Origin: an uncultured Desulfuromonadales bacterium
GTDB taxonomy: Bacteria > Desulfobacterota > Desulfuromonadia > Desulfuromonadales > Geopsychrobacteraceae
Assembly (NCBI GenBank): GCA_947259685.1
Contig: CAMYNC010000145.1
Location: 1 to 8,679, forward strand
Length of the DNA: 8,679 bases
Direction: 5' to 3'
Positions 1 to 5,927 of the stretch are shown in pieces. The translations under genes and the position numbers were made by a program. The first letter of the stretch is position 1. Each line of letters starts with the position of its first letter. The notes under the pieces are model-generated. The model was not told the origin of the DNA and did not search any database. It worked only from the letters and a program-made list of their open reading frames with translations.

Positions 1-7
1 CCTCTCC
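1..7 (-). promoter_or_regulatory. Shine-Dalgarno of an off-window gene
   Basis: On the minus strand the last seven bases read GGAGAGG, a good ribosome binding site, 72 bases after the flgL stop codon. A start codon would be expected within about ten bases beyond the left edge. In related flagellar clusters flgL is often followed by csrA and fliW, so csrA is the best guess, but none of its coding sequence is present here. Confidence 0.5.
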
Positions 8-26
8 GGGAACAGGTGACATCAAG

Positions 27-42
27 CTTAGCAGAAGCTAAG
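27..42 (-). other. small hairpin in the spacer after flgL
   Basis: CTTAGC and GCTAAG form a perfect 6-bp stem with a 4-base loop. A looser outer pairing joins 12-16 with 45-49. No T-run follows on the minus strand, so it does not look like an intrinsic terminator. It lies in the probable leader of the next gene, and read-through from flgL is therefore likely. Two GGA triplets on the minus strand (49-51 and 5-7) flank the hairpin, a layout compatible with CsrA binding but not proof of it. Confidence 0.4.
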
Positions 43-79
43 ACCCTGTCCAGAAACCTCGTGCTGTCAGAAAAAATAA

Positions 80-1015
80 TTAGATATAGTCGAGAATCGA
101 CAGTTCGGAGACCCGGCCGGTAATACTTAAGGCCGCCTGAAAACTGTTTTCCTGCTGCTGCAGATCGGTGATTGTCTCAAGCAGATCGGCATCTTCATAG
201 CGAGAGCGTAATTCCTCCATATCAACCTTGATCTCTTCCATATGATCGCGAGCCACTTCAAGCCGCCGGCCCAGATTTCCTTTCAGGCTGCGATAACCGC
301 GTACCTGGTCTGCGCCGGTCTCAAGATTATCCATCTGCCCAGTAATGCCGGCAGGATTATCAGCCCGCAGCGCCTCTTCGATCGAGGTCACCACCGCAAA
401 GATATCCACAGCTCCGGCATCGGTGGCGCCGTTGTTGTCAGCATCACCCAGCATCAGGGCATTGCCGGTCAGCCCGACATCGGCCAGTTCGTTCGGGGAG
501 ATCTCAAATTGAATCGTCCCATTGTCGCCGTTGTAATTAACGGGATTCGAATCGGGGACCGGGTAGTTGGAGTTCAGGGTAAAGGGTCTGGTCTTCTCGC
601 TGAAACCGGCAAAGAGAAACTTCCCATCAACCTGAGCATTGCCTGAATCGATGAGATCAGCCCTGATTTGCGCCACCTCGTCGGCATAGGTCAAACGGTC
701 TTGGGCACTCGCAGTCCCATTGGCTGCAGCGATAGAAATCTCGCGGACACGAACCAGGTTGTTTTCGATCCGGTCGAGATAGCTGTCGGTGGTATCAATT
801 CGATCGAGCCCTGACTCGATGGTTTCAATGTAACGATCGGAGGTCTGGCTCTGGGTCCTGGCACTGAGCATCGGACTGATAGCGGTTGGATCATCGGACG
901 GGCGATTCAGTCGCTTGCCGGTCGCCGCTTGTAACTGCAGATCCTGCAACCGATCACTGGTGCGATCAAGAAAGGCCTGCAGACTGCGGAATGTCGTGGT
1001 TTGGGTGGCTCTCAT
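80..1015 (-). CDS. flgL: flagellar hook-filament junction protein FlgL
   Basis: FlgL (HAP3) is the second junction protein between hook and filament. It is exported by the flagellar type III system with FlgN as chaperone and sits on top of FlgK. The 311-residue product has the flagellin-like N-terminal helix with the conserved stretch GKRLNRPSDDP (residues 33-43) and a C-terminal flagellin-like helix (about 245-311, with LLETITDLQQQENSFQAAL-type heptads at 278-296). The length matches typical FlgL (about 300-320). The ATG is 7 bases after the flgK stop and is preceded by AGGTGAG, which supports this start. The variable middle domain contains DADNNGATD at 191-199, resembling a calcium-binding loop. 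Another flagellin-like protein is possible in principle, but the position after flgK settles it as FlgL. Confidence 0.96.
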   Translation of the reverse strand: MRATQTTTFRSLQAFLDRTSDRLQDLQLQAATGKRLNRPSDDPTAISPMLSARTQSQTSDRYIETIESGLDRIDTTDSYLDRIENNLVRVREISIAAANGTASAQDRLTYADEVAQIRADLIDSGNAQVDGKFLFAGFSEKTRPFTLNSNYPVPDSNPVNYNGDNGTIQFEISPNELADVGLTGNALMLGDADNNGATDAGAVDIFAVVTSIEEALRADNPAGITGQMDNLETGADQVRGYRSLKGNLGRRLEVARDHMEEIKVDMEELRSRYEDADLLETITDLQQQENSFQAALSITGRVSELSILDYI

Positions 1016-1022
1016 AACTCAC

Positions 1023-2402
1023 CTACCTTTTCAGCGTCAGCAGTGTGTCCATCATCTCATCTACGGTAGCAAGAAACTTGGCTGAGGCTTCAAAACCTTT
1101 CTGATATTGCAGCAAGTTGATCATTTCGTCCTCAATAGAGACCCCATCGATCCCGTCACGCAGGTTTTCCAACTGAATGAGACTGTCTTCAGCGCCAAGC
1201 TTGGCCTGGCGGTTGCGGTTGGTTTCAACGCCAACGGTCGCAGCGATCTTGCCGTAATAGGAGACCAGGGTATCGCCGCCAAGCACCTGCTGCTGTTCCA
1301 ACTGCAGAATATTCAGAGCGCTGGTGTTATCCCCTGGGGCGCTACTGGTTCCGGCAGCGATCTCAGCGGTGGAGGCGATGGTCATCGTCAGTGCCGCCGC
1401 ACTCCCGGCAACAGCTGCCGGTGGCACAAAGAAATCTCGCCCGGAAACCCCATCCAGGCCGGTCCCGGCCTGATGCAGGGCGTTAACCTGGGTGGCAAAG
1501 GTATTGGCCAGTTGGTCAAGTCGATTGACGACATCGGGAATCACCACATCGCGAACTTCATGGAACCCGCGCAGCTCTCCACCCAGGGCGGTCCGGTCCA
1601 GATCGATATTGGTGCTGCCGAATTTTATCCGCAACTGGGTATCGTTGCCGGAAGTATAGGCCTCCAGCGGAGTGGTGATGGTCCCTTCAACCAGCGGCAT
1701 GCCGTTCGGTAGAGACAGGGTTACGGTGCTATCGGAGGTTTCAAAACTGGTCACACCAACCATCTCGGAGAGTTCTTTGACCAACAGGTCGCGCCGATCG
1801 CGGTTGGAGTTGGCATCCTGCCCGGAAACCTCCAGGGCGGAGATCCGGTTATTCAGCTGGGCGACCTCTTCGAGGCGCATGTTGATGCCACCGATCTGCG
1901 AGGTGATGTCGTTATTGATATTCTTGCGGACCTGCTGGATTTCATCATAGACGTTGCGAAACGCTTTGGAAATCAGCTCACCACGCTGCATGACCAGCTG
2001 CCGCTCCACTTCCCCACCAGGGTTGGTGGTCAGCTGCCGCCAGCTGTCAAAAAATTGATCGAACTCATCTGACAAACTACCTTCTCCGATACCGATCGAT
2101 CTTTCGATTTCGAGCAGCGGGTTGGTCATACTGCTTTCCAAACCGACTTCAGCAGACTTGTCCTTGATTTGACCGGCAAGAAAAAGATCGTGCGCCCGCT
2201 CGACCGAGCCAACCTTAACCCCGGTGCCGATAAAAAAATCACCGAAATTCAGGGCTGGATAGGGAGTCAGGTTCGGGCTCTGCCGTGAATAACCTGGGGT
2301 GTTGACATTGGCAACATTCAGACCGGTGACCTCAATCGCCTTCTGGTTGGTCTGCAGAGAGGTTCTCCCTGAATTCAGTGCTGCATAGAGTCCGCCGCCC
2401 AT
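1023..2402 (-). CDS. flgK: flagellar hook-associated protein 1 FlgK
   Basis: FlgK (HAP1) is the first hook-filament junction protein, exported with help from FlgN and placed on the hook tip after hook completion. The 459-residue product starts with the rod/hook N-terminal motif, including LNVANVNTPGYSRQ at residues 28-41. It continues with the FlgK helical domain (DEFDQFFDSWRQL, then QDANSNRDRRDLLVKELS) and ends in the C-terminal rod/hook motif EDEMINLLQYQKGFEASAKFL. It is about 90 residues shorter than the enteric protein (about 550), which reflects a smaller variable middle domain; both termini are intact. The ATG lies 3 bases after the flgN stop, with GGAAGG upstream, so translation is probably coupled to flgN. 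The stop codon is followed after 7 bases by flgL. Confidence 0.97.
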   Translation of the reverse strand: MGGGLYAALNSGRTSLQTNQKAIEVTGLNVANVNTPGYSRQSPNLTPYPALNFGDFFIGTGVKVGSVERAHDLFLAGQIKDKSAEVGLESSMTNPLLEIERSIGIGEGSLSDEFDQFFDSWRQLTTNPGGEVERQLVMQRGELISKAFRNVYDEIQQVRKNINNDITSQIGGINMRLEEVAQLNNRISALEVSGQDANSNRDRRDLLVKELSEMVGVTSFETSDSTVTLSLPNGMPLVEGTITTPLEAYTSGNDTQLRIKFGSTNIDLDRTALGGELRGFHEVRDVVIPDVVNRLDQLANTFATQVNALHQAGTGLDGVSGRDFFVPPAAVAGSAAALTMTIASTAEIAAGTSSAPGDNTSALNILQLEQQQVLGGDTLVSYYGKIAATVGVETNRNRQAKLGAEDSLIQLENLRDGIDGVSIEDEMINLLQYQKGFEASAKFLATVDEMMDTLLTLKR

Positions 2403-2405
2403 TAT

Positions 2406-2759
2406 TTACACCTTCCCTGACAGCAACCGACCACCCTCGGTCAGGGCACGGGACTGGCCACCACCGCCATAGACCTGAGGCATCGCAGCCTTGCCCATAA
2501 AGCCCATCATGTCGCGGACCCAATTGAGACCGGTCCAGAGCAGGAAGGCATTGCGACGATTTTCCTGATCGATCTGCGTCAACAGATCTTCAAAACCAGC
2601 CGCCTCTTCTGGCTGCGGGTTCAGTTGTGATAGCAGTGCTTCTTTGGCAGCAACCACCTTCTGCAAGCCAGCCATATTGAGAGCCTTGGCCATTTCCCGC
2701 TCCTCAACCAGCAGCTCAAGAAGCTCTTCTAGCAGGCTTTTCAGTTCGGAGCTGGACAT
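2406..2759 (-). CDS. flgN: flagellar export chaperone FlgN
   Basis: FlgN is the cytoplasmic chaperone that binds the C-termini of FlgK and FlgL and delivers them to the flagellar export apparatus; both clients are encoded directly downstream. The 117-residue product is mainly helical: a leucine and glutamate-rich N-terminal coiled coil (residues 4-46, LEELLELLVEEREMAKAL type), a second helix around 56-90, and a glycine-rich tail (98-101) such as is often seen in FlgN-type proteins. Sequence conservation in this family is low, so the call rests on size, helical pattern and its place between flgM and flgK. The ATG is 1 base after the flgM stop, with AGGA 8 bases upstream. Confidence 0.88.
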   Translation of the reverse strand: MSSSELKSLLEELLELLVEEREMAKALNMAGLQKVVAAKEALLSQLNPQPEEAAGFEDLLTQIDQENRRNAFLLWTGLNWVRDMMGFMGKAAMPQVYGGGGQSRALTEGGRLLSGKV

Positions 2760-2760
2760 C

Positions 2761-3042
2761 TCAGCTATCCTGCATGATAAAGGGAAGCAGGCTGCTGGCG
2801 ACCTTATTCAGGTCGGGCTGATAGGTGCCGCTGTCGATCTGGGCCTTTAACGCCTGGAGCTTCTCGGCGCGGGCACTCTCCTGCGGAGCCTTGGTTGCCT
2901 GAGCCTTGTCGGCCTCTTGCAGCATACTGGAAAAGCTCACTTTATCGCTGCTGCCAGCTTTGTTACCAGCGCTTGGTTTAGCGGTGCGCTTAACATTTTC
3001 GAGCGGGCCGAAGCCCTTGCTACCCATAATCTTATCGACCAT
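2761..3042 (-). CDS. flgM: anti-sigma-28 factor FlgM
   Basis: FlgM binds FliA (sigma-28) and blocks late flagellar transcription until the finished hook exports FlgM from the cell. The 93-residue product has the expected low-complexity, probably disordered N-terminal half (Lys, Ser and Ala-rich, residues 7-33) and the conserved C-terminal sigma-binding helices at 58-90, including RAEKLQALKAQIDSGTY, a hallmark of the family. The length is typical. The ATG has a very good ribosome site (AAGGAG, 6 bases before the start) and lies 14 bases after the preceding stop. Being cotranscribed from a sigma-28-like promoter, it probably limits its own expression. The first codons (ATG GTC GAT AAG) happen to contain a sigma-28 -10-like box. 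Confidence 0.95.
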   Translation of the reverse strand: MVDKIMGSKGFGPLENVKRTAKPSAGNKAGSSDKVSFSSMLQEADKAQATKAPQESARAEKLQALKAQIDSGTYQPDLNKVASSLLPFIMQDS

Positions 3043-3056
3043 AACGAACTCCTTAC

Positions 3057-3614
3057 CTATTCCCCTGATTTATCAGAAATTTCGGCAAAAGCATCGAGCT
3101 TTTCCATGATTGCATCGTAGGTCTGCTGAGAGATCTCCGGCAAACTGCCGCCAAAGGCCTGCTGAGCATCCTGAAAACCTTTATCGATTGCGCTTTTCAT
3201 CGCTTCCAACTTGGCCGGATCTTTGCCGTAGGCGTTGAGGGCAAAATCGACGATCCGCTGGGAGGTTTTTTCGACTCCGAAGTAACCATCTTCGGCCACC
3301 AGTTGCTTGGCTTCTTCGACCGACAGGTTGCTCAAATCGATCTCGCTGCCAGTGGTGCTGACTTGCAGAAGCACATTCTGTTCCTGCAGCGTTTTCACCA
3401 CCAAACTGCGCAGCAACTCGTAGTTGCTGCCGATATTCAGCTCGGCCTGAGGGCCGTAGGTCTCTTCAACCTGACTGCTATTGTCAAGGGTCACCCGATC
3501 TTTCGCGGCCTCTCCGGAGGCGACTTTTTTGCGCCCCTGGTGCTGCAGCAGGTCATCCTGATTCGGCTGTTGCAGCTGAGTCGCTCTTCGGCTTAAATCG
3601 ATCTGTTCAGTCAT
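3057..3614 (-). CDS. conserved hypothetical protein, DUF5610-like, flagellar operon
   Basis: The function is unknown. The 185-residue product has no signal peptide, membrane segment or cysteine. Residues 1-60 are polar and Gln-rich, probably flexible. Residues 62-90 form a likely helix and strand region (YELLRSLVVKTLQEQNVLLQ). Residues 98-176 hold the conserved-looking core: VEEAKQLVAEDGYFGVEKTSQR, then RIVDFALNAYGKDPAKLEAM, GFQDAQQAFGGSLPEISQQT and YDAIMEKLDAF. This pattern reminds me of the DUF5610 family seen in several proteobacteria; I place it there from memory and not firmly. It is the first gene after a sigma-28-like promoter, directly ahead of flgM, flgN, flgK and flgL. That suggests late flagellar expression and a role in regulation, export or the filament stage. 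The ATG has GGAG 7 bases upstream. Its stop lies 14 bases before flgM. Confidence 0.8.
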   Translation of the reverse strand: MTEQIDLSRRATQLQQPNQDDLLQHQGRKKVASGEAAKDRVTLDNSSQVEETYGPQAELNIGSNYELLRSLVVKTLQEQNVLLQVSTTGSEIDLSNLSVEEAKQLVAEDGYFGVEKTSQRIVDFALNAYGKDPAKLEAMKSAIDKGFQDAQQAFGGSLPEISQQTYDAIMEKLDAFAEISDKSGE

Positions 3615-3634
3615 GTGACTTCTCCGTCTGATCC

Positions 3635-3671
3635 AGGCCAGCGGGCGACAACTTGTCGATCACTTTGGCCT
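3635..3671 (-). promoter_or_regulatory. nested stem-loop in the leader of the flgM operon
   Basis: An outer 6-bp stem (AGGCCA at 3635-3640 with TGGCCT at 3666-3671) encloses a palindrome, CGACAACTTGTCG at 3646-3658, which can fold as a 4-bp stem with a 5-base loop. It would sit at the very 5' end of a transcript started at the sigma-28-like promoter, ending about 20 bases before the start codon. Protection of the mRNA, binding of a regulator to RNA, or a DNA operator within the palindrome are all possible. Confidence 0.4.
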
Positions 3672-3682
3672 TCTTACAGACT

Positions 3683-3710
3683 TTATCGACCTATAAATTG
3701 TTTTTCTTTA
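3683..3710 (-). promoter_or_regulatory. sigma-28 (FliA) promoter for the flgM-flgN-flgK-flgL operon
   Basis: On the minus strand this reads TAAAG-N15-GTCGATAA. The known sigma-28 consensus is TAAA-N15-GCCGATAA; here one -10 base differs and the spacer is one base longer. An A-tract (3714-3720) and a generally AT-rich stretch lie just upstream, which may act like an UP element. The expected transcription start is near 3676, giving a leader of about 60 bases. The position, in the only sizeable gap and ahead of an operon with flgM and the junction proteins, fits known class 3 flagellar control. Confidence 0.75.
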
Positions 3711-3745
3711 GGCTTTTTTTGGCTCTTATCGGTGGGGAGAAGGGA

Positions 3746-3774
3746 CAACCGGCACAAGCTGTCTGGGCCGGTTG
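3746..3774 (-). terminator. hairpin after flgJ, possible weak terminator
   Basis: CAACCGGC (3746-3753) and GCCGGTTG (3767-3774) form a perfect 8-bp GC-rich stem with a 13-base loop, beginning 6 bases after the flgJ stop codon. On the minus strand it is followed by a pyrimidine-rich stretch (TCCCTTCTCCCC) and not a clean T-run, so termination may be partial. It could also protect the 3' end of the flgF-flgJ message. It separates flgJ from the downstream sigma-28-like promoter. Confidence 0.4.
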
Positions 3775-3780
3775 GTTTGA

Positions 3781-4089
3781 TTATTCCGCATTCTGTTTCA
3801 GCAGCTCCTGCAGCATAAGGTCAGCCAGACCAATTCCACCACGTTCTGCCATGATTTTAGCTGCTTCCATGTCCTGCATCTGGGAATACATATCATCAGC
3901 ATTGCCGCGCTCAATCATGCCATCATTGGGAACGGTGTTGCGCATCTCTTTGAACATCTGCTGAATAAAGATCGCTTCGAACTGCTGGGCGGTCTGTTTG
4001 AGTTTTTCGCGGTCCTGCCCCTTGGGCACCTTAGGCGTCTGACTGAGCGCCTGGCCGACCAGATGTTGGCCATCGATTTTGCTATCCAT
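3781..4089 (-). CDS. flgJ: flagellar rod-binding protein FlgJ, single-domain form
   Basis: FlgJ caps or scaffolds the growing rod in the periplasm. The 102-residue product corresponds only to the N-terminal rod-binding domain: LKQTAQQFEAIFIQQMFKEMR at residues 30-50, followed by MYSQMQDMEAAKIMAERGGIGLADLM at 67-92. The C-terminal peptidoglycan hydrolase domain of the enteric protein (about 313 residues) is absent. There is no broken remnant downstream, so this is a natural short form and not a truncation. A separate muramidase must then open the cell wall for the rod; none is encoded in this window. The ATG has GGGAG 5 bases upstream and lies 26 bases after the flgI stop. Confidence 0.92.
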   Translation of the reverse strand: MDSKIDGQHLVGQALSQTPKVPKGQDREKLKQTAQQFEAIFIQQMFKEMRNTVPNDGMIERGNADDMYSQMQDMEAAKIMAERGGIGLADLMLQELLKQNAE

Positions 4090-4115
4090 AGCTTCTCCCG
4101 GGGGCAGGATTCAGG

Positions 4116-5225
4116 TTAGAGCACAACCAGGTCGGCATAGAGGGCTCCAGCCGCTTTGACCGCCTGAAAGATGGCAATCAAATCCCGCGGGGTCGCACCG
4201 ATAGCATTAAGCGCGGCGGCCACATCACCGATACTGGTTCCTTTTTGCATCACCACCAGGTTGCCATTATCCTCCACCACATCAACCTGGGTGTCCGCTG
4301 ATTCAATTGTCCTGCCGCGCGAAAATGGCAGCGGCTGCGAAACGTTGGTGCTCTCGCTGATCACCAGGCTCAGATTGCCGTGGGAAACCGCGACGGTAGA
4401 AATCCGCACCTTTTCGCCCATGACGATGGTGCCAGTCTTTTCATTGACAACAATCCTGGCCAAGCTATCCGGGGTCACCTCCAGCCGCTCGAGTTGAGAG
4501 ACAAAATCGACCACTTTGCCATTAAAGCTTTCGGGCACCTGCACCTGCATCTGGCCGGCATCCAGGGCCAGGGCAATCTGGTCGCCGAACTTCTGATTCA
4601 CCACCTCGGTCATCCGCGAAATGGTTGTAAAATCGGACTCATTGAGCCGGTAATTGAGTTCCTGCCGATTGCCGAAAACAAAGGGCACTTCGCGCTCGAC
4701 CAGGGCGCCACCAGGGACGCGTCCGGCGGTCGGATGGTTTTTCTGCACCTTGGCCGCCTTGCCACCGAAGGCCAGCGAACCGACCACCAATGCCCCTTGG
4801 GCCACCGCGTAAATCTTGCCATCAGCCGCTTTCAAGGGGGTCATCAGCAGAGTCCCACCTGCCAGGTTGACGGCGTCCCCCACCGAAGCCACCGCGACAT
4901 CCAGGCTGCTGCCAGCACGCGCAAAGGGGGGCAGTTCAGCGGTGACAATCACCGCCGCGACGTTCGAAACTTGCACCTTGTTGCGATCAACCGTGACGCC
5001 GAGCCGTTCCATCATGTTAACCAAAGACTGAATCGTGAACTGAGTACTAGCGCTATCGCCAGTGCCGTTCAAACCGACCACCAGGCCGTAGCCGACCAGT
5101 TGATTGGCGCGTACGCCTTCGAGCTGCGCCAGTTCTTTGATCCGCGAGGCCTCAGCAGTGCCGTTCAGCAATGGGCCACAGAGGCTCAGGAACATCGCCG
5201 CTGCGGTAAAAACTATTTGCTTCAT
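4116..5225 (-). CDS. flgI: flagellar P-ring protein FlgI
   Basis: FlgI forms the P ring around the distal rod in the peptidoglycan layer. The product of this start has 369 residues, near the family norm (about 365). A Sec signal peptide covers residues 1-26 with probable cleavage after AEA, followed by the conserved RIKELAQLEGVRANQLVGYGLVVGLNGTGD block. The C-terminus ends with the family pattern GATPRDLIAIFQAVKAAGALYADLVVL. I chose the ATG at 5225 because AGGAG (5230-5234) precedes it. An in-frame ATG at 5240 overlaps the flgH stop as ATGA, would add five residues and lacks a Shine-Dalgarno site, but coupling could still use it. The mature protein contains no cysteine, unlike the enteric FlgI, which has a disulfide. 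FlgA, its chaperone, is encoded two genes upstream. Confidence 0.96.
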   Translation of the reverse strand: MKQIVFTAAAMFLSLCGPLLNGTAEASRIKELAQLEGVRANQLVGYGLVVGLNGTGDSASTQFTIQSLVNMMERLGVTVDRNKVQVSNVAAVIVTAELPPFARAGSSLDVAVASVGDAVNLAGGTLLMTPLKAADGKIYAVAQGALVVGSLAFGGKAAKVQKNHPTAGRVPGGALVEREVPFVFGNRQELNYRLNESDFTTISRMTEVVNQKFGDQIALALDAGQMQVQVPESFNGKVVDFVSQLERLEVTPDSLARIVVNEKTGTIVMGEKVRISTVAVSHGNLSLVISESTNVSQPLPFSRGRTIESADTQVDVVEDNGNLVVMQKGTSIGDVAAALNAIGATPRDLIAIFQAVKAAGALYADLVVL

Positions 5226-5229
5226 CAGT

Positions 5230-5234
5230 CTCCT
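5230..5234 (-). promoter_or_regulatory. ribosome binding site deciding the flgI start
   Basis: AGGAG on the minus strand, 4 bases before the ATG at 5225. The spacing is slightly short but much better than anything before the alternative ATG at 5240, whose upstream bases (GGCCTTTCTG) show no match to a Shine-Dalgarno site. Confidence 0.55.
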
Positions 5235-5239
5235 GCTCA

Positions 5240-5926
5240 TCAGAAAGGCCAGACCGCATCCAGACCGCGAACAAGCCAGCCGGGCTGCTGTTTGTCACTG
5301 ACCACGCCATCACCGACATAGGCGATTCGGGCGTTCAGGACATGCATCGAATTCACAATATTTGCGGTACTGATATCTGAAGGGCGGACAATCCCGCTCA
5401 GTTGGACAATCTGGGTTTCGCTATTGACGGTCACCGTCTTGTTCCCCTTGATCCGCAGGTTGCCGTTCGGCATGACCTCAACCACCTGGCTGGTCAAGGT
5501 CGCGACCAAATTCTCTTTGCGTGAGGTTTTTCCGCTGCCCTCGAAATCGTTTTTCGCGCTCGCATCAATCAGCGAACTGGCGTCGGAATAACCGGCCATC
5601 CTGGCCAGGGTTCGTTCCAAACCCATCAGGTTGGTGATCCCGGCGGATATGGAGCTGTCGCGGCTGGTTTCGGTTTTCGCCTCTTTGCTGGCACTGGCAT
5701 TTTCGGTGATTGCCACGGTGACAATATCGCCGACGGTGCGGGCTTTCATATCTGGGAACAACCCGCCACGGCTTTCGCTCCAGAGCGATCCAGCGGTCTG
5801 CGGCGGCAACGGCTCCTGCATGATCGGAGCAACCGGTTCCACTTCGCGCAGATCGATCTGACTTGCCGGACCGGCACAGCCGGCCAAGAGGACTGAGATC
5901 ACCAACAACCAAAGGTTATTCTTCAT
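5240..5926 (-). CDS. flgH: flagellar L-ring lipoprotein FlgH
   Basis: FlgH builds the L ring, the rod bushing in the outer membrane. The 228-residue product starts with a lipoprotein signal ending in LLAGC, so Cys17 should be lipidated. Family blocks follow in order: GSLW (46-49), GDIVTVAITENASASKEA (66-83), FEGSGKTSRKENL (128-140), VVEVMPNGNLRIKGNKTVTVN (148-168), LSGIVRPSDI (176-185) and the C-terminal WPF. The length equals the usual size (about 230). The ATG is 1 base after the flgA stop, with GGAG 7 bases upstream. Its TGA overlaps an in-frame ATG of flgI by one base. The presence of an L-ring gene shows an organism with an outer membrane. Confidence 0.97.
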   Translation of the reverse strand: MKNNLWLLVISVLLAGCAGPASQIDLREVEPVAPIMQEPLPPQTAGSLWSESRGGLFPDMKARTVGDIVTVAITENASASKEAKTETSRDSSISAGITNLMGLERTLARMAGYSDASSLIDASAKNDFEGSGKTSRKENLVATLTSQVVEVMPNGNLRIKGNKTVTVNSETQIVQLSGIVRPSDISTANIVNSMHVLNARIAYVGDGVVSDKQQPGWLVRGLDAVWPF

Positions 5927-5927
5927 A

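Noticed and set aside
242..646. A 134-codon plus-strand frame opposite flgL
   Set aside because: Same reason: antisense to a clear FlgL coding region, with no domain or independent context.
1107..1712. A 201-codon plus-strand frame opposite flgK
   Set aside because: It lies wholly inside flgK and shows no family resemblance; a mirror frame.
3726..3733. A further ACCGATAA sigma-28 -10-like box on the minus strand
   Set aside because: No TAAA-like -35 box stands at the right distance; the bases there are part of the flgJ hairpin (GCCG).
3653..3964. A plus-strand frame running from the non-coding gap into the flgJ region, with a hydrophobic start
   Set aside because: Its hydrophobic part comes from the AT-rich promoter stretch, it starts with TTG, and the rest is antisense to flgJ.
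4380..5321. A 313-codon open frame on the plus strand opposite flgI and flgH
   Set aside because: The minus-strand genes are unmistakable family members. The plus-strand product is His, Gln and Arg-rich with no recognisable domain, as expected of a frame mirrored from coding DNA.
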